In this document: one piece after another, positions 24,145-26,617 of the stretch
Layout of the letters: each line of letters opens with the position of its first letter
Numbering within the stretch: the stretch's first letter is position 1
NCBI RefSeq assembly: GCF_937920395.1
Contig: NZ_CALEVF010000207.1
Coordinates: 1 to 26,617, forward strand
Direction: 5' to 3'
Length of the DNA stretch: 26,617 nucleotides
DNA from: an uncultured Clostridium sp.
Lineage (GTDB): Bacteria > Bacillota > Clostridia > Clostridiales > Clostridiaceae
The notes under the pieces: model-generated
Told to the model about the DNA's origin: nothing
Seen by the model: the letters and a program-made list of their open reading frames with translations, nothing else
The model's database searches: none
Translations under genes and position numbers: made by a program

Positions 24145-24317
24145 AAAAAACACCTCCATTTATTTACTACAACTCTATCATTAGTAATACTGTCATAATT
24201 TATGCAATAAATCAAAAACTATTTATATTAATAAATGTATACTTCTCTCATTTAACGACTTCAAATAAATTCTATTACATAAATTTACACAAAAAGTACA
24301 AATAACAAAAATTATGT

Positions 24318-24323
24318 TATAAT
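24318..24323 (+). promoter_or_regulatory. Candidate -10 element for the 2H-phosphoesterase operon
   Basis: TATAAT at 24318-24323 stands 66 bases upstream of the first ATG, with only a weak -35 candidate (AGTACA at 24295-24300, 17 bases away). A second TATAAT starts at 24329. A 5-bp inverted repeat AACCA-ATCT-TGGTT (24352-24365) lies in the leader and could be a regulatory hairpin. Confidence 0.35.
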
Positions 24324-24389
24324 AAACTTATAATTTAATCAAAATAATATTAACCAATCTTGGTTATTAATTTCACTTGGAGGACAAAC

Positions 24390-24938
24390 ATGAAATATTT
24401 TTTAGTTGCATTATTTGATGATTTATCAAATTCTATAGTTCAAAATATTCAAAGGGATATTTGTAGAAAATACAAACTATACAAAAGCTCACCTAGCCTT
24501 TATATAACTGTAAGTACTATTACAAATCCTGATGTAGATAAATTAGATGTAGTTATTTCTAAAATTCTAGCTCCTTATAAACACTTTAAAATAGGCATAA
24601 ATAACAGCATTGAATTAACAGATAACTCAAGTCAAGTTAATCTTAAAGTTGAAGACAAAGGCTACATTTTTCGTATAGCAAGAAATATTACAGACACTTT
24701 AGCCTTACATGGTTTTAATGTTAAGACTGATGATGATTTTATTGATTTACGTATACTAATAGCTAATGCAAATCATATTATTAAAAAGTCTTATAATGTA
24801 GGTACCATTTCTATTGATCCGAATTTGTCTAAAGATGACTTTTTAAAATTTGTAAAGGTTTCTAAGCTAGAATTATGGAAGCAAGTAAATAATAAAAAAG
24901 AAATTTTAGTTAAAACTTATGAACTAAGAGAATACTAA
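24390..24938 (+). CDS. 2H-phosphoesterase paralogue lacking both catalytic histidines
   Basis: The start is ATG 24390, with GGAGG six bases upstream; a TTG at 24360 is in frame but has no ribosome site. The 182-residue product matches the next gene along its length (MKYFLVALFDDLS against MIYYLVGIFDELS; KYKLYK against KYNLYN; LELWKQVNNKKEILVKTYE against IELWKPINNNDEMVVKKYE). In the active fold two H-x-[T/S] motifs catalyse phosphoester cleavage. Here they read YIT (residues 38-40) and RIL (121-123), so both His are lost while the frame stays intact. The neighbour retains them. It is probably a binding or regulatory subunit rather than an enzyme; a partner role for the next protein is inference. 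Confidence 0.8.
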   Translation: MKYFLVALFDDLSNSIVQNIQRDICRKYKLYKSSPSLYITVSTITNPDVDKLDVVISKILAPYKHFKIGINNSIELTDNSSQVNLKVEDKGYIFRIARNITDTLALHGFNVKTDDDFIDLRILIANANHIIKKSYNVGTISIDPNLSKDDFLKFVKVSKLELWKQVNNKKEILVKTYELREY

Positions 24939-24968
24939 AAATATATTTTAGTTTAAAGGAGGGAAAAA

Positions 24969-25520
24969 ATGATTTATTACTTAGTTGGTATATTCGATGA
25001 ACTTTCCTATGAATATATTGAGTCTATTCAAAAATCACTTTGCACCAAATATAATCTTTACAATGGAAATACAACTTTACCTAAACTTCATATAACGTTA
25101 GAGACAATTACTGATCCCGACATTAGTGATTTAGATGCTTTTTTGAAAAATATACTTAAAGATTATACTAAATTTAAAGTTGAATTAAATGGTGTAATAT
25201 GTTTTGCCCCTCCCTTTAAATCTGTAAACCTAAACATTGATAACAAAGGTACTATATTTGAATTATCTAAAAATATAAACTCTACATTAAAAACACAAGG
25301 ATTTGGTGTTAGAGAACATATTGAAAATTGGAATTTACATGTTTCACTTGCGAGTACAACTTTCGCGGATAGAGAATGGTCTAATAACGAATATTTATCA
25401 GCTTGTAACTTAGCTAAAGATGAAAATTTCAAAAGAACTATAACAATTAATGCTATAGAGCTTTGGAAACCTATAAATAATAATGACGAAATGGTGGTTA
25501 AAAAATATGAATTTAAATAA
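24969..25520 (+). CDS. 2H-phosphoesterase (2'-5' RNA ligase / cyclic phosphodiesterase-like)
   Basis: This 183-residue protein has ATG at 24969 with a strong AAAGGAGGG site five bases upstream. It has two H-x-[T/S] motifs in the expected positions, LHITLETI (His41-Ile-Thr43) and LHVSLAST (His124-Val-Ser126), in a LigT/YjcG-like pseudo-twofold layout. These enzymes hydrolyse or make 2',5'- or 2',3'-cyclic phosphodiester bonds in RNA ends or small cyclic nucleotides. It follows its degenerate copy by 30 bases and overlaps the dUTPase-like gene by 14 bases, so all three should be co-expressed. Substrate is unknown. The phage anti-CBASS protein Acb1 belongs to the same superfamily, but I see no specific resemblance beyond the fold motifs. 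Confidence 0.82.
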   Translation: MIYYLVGIFDELSYEYIESIQKSLCTKYNLYNGNTTLPKLHITLETITDPDISDLDAFLKNILKDYTKFKVELNGVICFAPPFKSVNLNIDNKGTIFELSKNINSTLKTQGFGVREHIENWNLHVSLASTTFADREWSNNEYLSACNLAKDENFKRTITINAIELWKPINNNDEMVVKKYEFK

Positions 25521-25992
25521 ATTATTTGAGATGCAAAATACTTTAGACCATAGAATTGAGACTGAGCATCATCTTGAGGGCGTCCAGTTGTTTAATAAAA
25601 AAATATTGTCACTTCAAGTAGAACTTGGAGAACTCGCAAATGAAACTCGCTGTTTTAAATTTTGGAGTACAAAAGAATCATCAAGTAAAGATGTAATTCT
25701 CGAAGAATACGTTGATTGTCTACACTTTATTTTAAGCTTAGGCCTTGAAAAAAGCTTTCAAACCATTACTTTAAATGTAAAAAATACAACTCGTGAATTA
25801 TCTGAGCAATTTTTAAATTTATATATAACTATAGCAAATTTTGCAACTTTATCTTCCTTAGATAACTATTCAATTATCTTTCATAATTTTTTAAATTTAG
25901 GTCTAAATCTTGGTTTTTCTGAAGAAGATATTGAAAACGGATATTTTTATAAAAACAAAATTAACCATGAAAGACAAGATAATGGATACTAA
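25507..25992 (+). CDS. Dimeric-type dUTPase / all-alpha NTP pyrophosphohydrolase
   Basis: I chose ATG 25507 (MNLNKLFEMQNTLDHRI), which lies inside the previous gene with GGTGG about nine bases upstream; an ATG eight codons earlier has no site. The 161-residue all-helical product shows the MazG/dUTPase-2 metal-binding pattern: LQVELGELANETRCFKFW (Glu39, Glu42, Glu46 region) and ILEEYVDCLHFILSLG (Glu66-Glu67, Asp70), with the FKFW tail typical of the dimeric dUTPase group. It would convert dUTP to dUMP with Mg2+, lowering uracil incorporation into DNA. It is translationally coupled to the active 2H-phosphoesterase gene. Dimeric dUTPases occur in both clostridial chromosomes and phages. Confidence 0.82.
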   Translation: MNLNKLFEMQNTLDHRIETEHHLEGVQLFNKKILSLQVELGELANETRCFKFWSTKESSSKDVILEEYVDCLHFILSLGLEKSFQTITLNVKNTTRELSEQFLNLYITIANFATLSSLDNYSIIFHNFLNLGLNLGFSEEDIENGYFYKNKINHERQDNGY

Positions 25993-26050
25993 AACATTTT
26001 AATATTACAAAACATTCTGGGTAAACTACCTTAGAGGAGTGTGATTGTAA

Positions 26051-26479
26051 TTGGGCATAATATTTTCTATAATCGCAGGTATATGTATGAGCCTTCAAGG
26101 TGTTTTTAATACAAGGGTAAGTGAAAAAATCGGATTATGGGAAACTAATGTTTTTGTCCAATTTACTGGTTTAATTTTGACTTTAATAATACTTCTTATA
26201 GCTGGAAATGGTAATTTTAAAGCAATAAAAGATGTAAATAAATTTTATTTGCTTGGAGGAGTACTAGGCGCAATCATTATATTTTCTGTAATGCTCGGCA
26301 TAACAAATATGGGACCAACTTGTTCTATTGCTATTATATTAGTTGCTCAGCTACTCGCTGCTGGTATAATTGATAGATTTGGACTATTTGGAGCTACCCA
26401 GCTGAAATTTGGTATTTTTAAATTTATAGGCGTTGGCATTATGATTTTAGGTATAATAATATTTAAATGGAAAGGGTAA
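26051..26479 (+). CDS. Small DMT-type membrane protein (DUF606/YdcZ-like)
   Basis: This 142-residue, five-helix protein starts at TTG 26051; in frame, TAA stands directly upstream, and GAGGAG lies 11 bases before. The sequence MGIIFSIIAGICMSLQGVFNTRVSEKIG with GLWETNVFVQFTGL, GGVLGAIIIFSVM and VAQLLAAGIIDRFGLFG is typical of the DUF606 branch of the drug/metabolite transporter superfamily, which are half-size units working as dimers. Helix pairs and a short basic end (FKWKG) agree. The substrate is unknown. It follows the dUTPase gene by 58 bases on the same strand and may share its transcript. The stop codon lies in the terminator hairpin. Confidence 0.85.
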   Translation: MGIIFSIIAGICMSLQGVFNTRVSEKIGLWETNVFVQFTGLILTLIILLIAGNGNFKAIKDVNKFYLLGGVLGAIIIFSVMLGITNMGPTCSIAIILVAQLLAAGIIDRFGLFGATQLKFGIFKFIGVGIMILGIIIFKWKG

Positions 26480-26502
26480 ATTACCCTTTCCATTTAAATA
26501 TT
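26458..26502 (+). terminator. 45-bp near-perfect palindrome containing the DMT gene stop
   Basis: Two 22-base arms (26458-26479 and 26481-26502) are exact reverse complements around a single central base. The left arm includes the last codons and the TAA of the DMT gene. Little T-run follows (ATACCTTTATT), so a classical terminator is plausible, not certain. Confidence 0.6.
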
Positions 26503-26617
26503 ATACCTTTATTCTCTATTAACACATCTTAAAATTTTGCATAATATATATATAATGAAACAATATAGCTGATTGCGAAACTCTAAAAGATTTTAGTGAA
26601 ATATCTATCTAAAATTT

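Noticed and set aside
24360..24389. Upstream TTG start for the first 2H gene
   Set aside because: GGAGG at 24379-24383 sits after this TTG and properly before ATG 24390, and the paralogue aligns from the ATG.
25163..25432. Minus-strand ORF of 89 codons
   Set aside because: It lies wholly inside the active 2H-phosphoesterase gene, which has a ribosome site and intact motifs; the opposite frame has no support.
24390..25992. The 2H/dUTPase group as a prophage remnant
   Set aside because: No integrase, structural phage gene, attachment repeat or change in composition is seen on either side; the neighbours are ordinary chromosomal genes.

Overview
The window is a strongly AT-rich stretch of a Gram-positive anaerobe and reads as a Clostridium sensu stricto type chromosome. 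The reasons are GGAGG-type ribosome binding sites almost everywhere, common TTG and GTG starts, a GerMN lipoprotein, a DUF1540 protein, a ComB homologue, a clostridial H-NOX/chemotaxis fusion and several radical SAM proteins. No rRNA, tRNA, transposase, integrase or CRISPR array is visible. The content is mostly ordinary chromosomal housekeeping with a few accessory genes.

Layout. Positions 1-485 hold the 3' end of an RlmI-type rRNA methyltransferase. Positions 504-745 hold a gene-free imperfect palindrome of about 240 bp, richer in GC than its surroundings and probably a dispersed repeat. From 894 to 6210 the minus strand carries comB, a CdaR/PucR-type regulator paired with an MsmX/UgpC-type sugar ABC ATPase, a YtqA-like radical SAM protein and a lipoprotein. 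Two plus-strand genes follow (YkvI-like transporter, PflX-like radical SAM protein). They converge on a PAP2 membrane phosphatase at a shared terminator.

From 9307 to 14448 the minus strand carries a broken H-NOX/methyl-accepting chemotaxis gene with two lesions, a HTH regulator with an S24-like tail, a DUF3783 protein, a cyclophilin, an unknown protein and glutamate racemase (murI). One plus-strand small coiled-coil gene lies at 14616-14912.

From 14984 to 23784 a long minus-strand series reads, in transcription order: murA, walJ-like hydrolase, GerMN lipoprotein, SEC-C protein, a three-gene ABC-2 exporter cassette, rlmH, then an OmpR-family response regulator and its overlapping histidine kinase. 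The theme is cell envelope and sporulation, with rlmH in between. A 53-residue Cys-rich DUF1540 gene (23983-24144) lies upstream.

The most unusual part is the plus-strand group from 24390 to 25992. It has two tandem 2H-phosphoesterase paralogues, the first lacking both catalytic histidines and the second keeping both, followed by an overlapping dimeric-type dUTPase gene. A small DMT-type membrane protein ends at a 45-bp palindrome that contains its stop codon. The 138 bases at the right edge contain no recognisable gene.

Functions are assigned from motifs and overall family resemblance seen by eye; no database search was possible.
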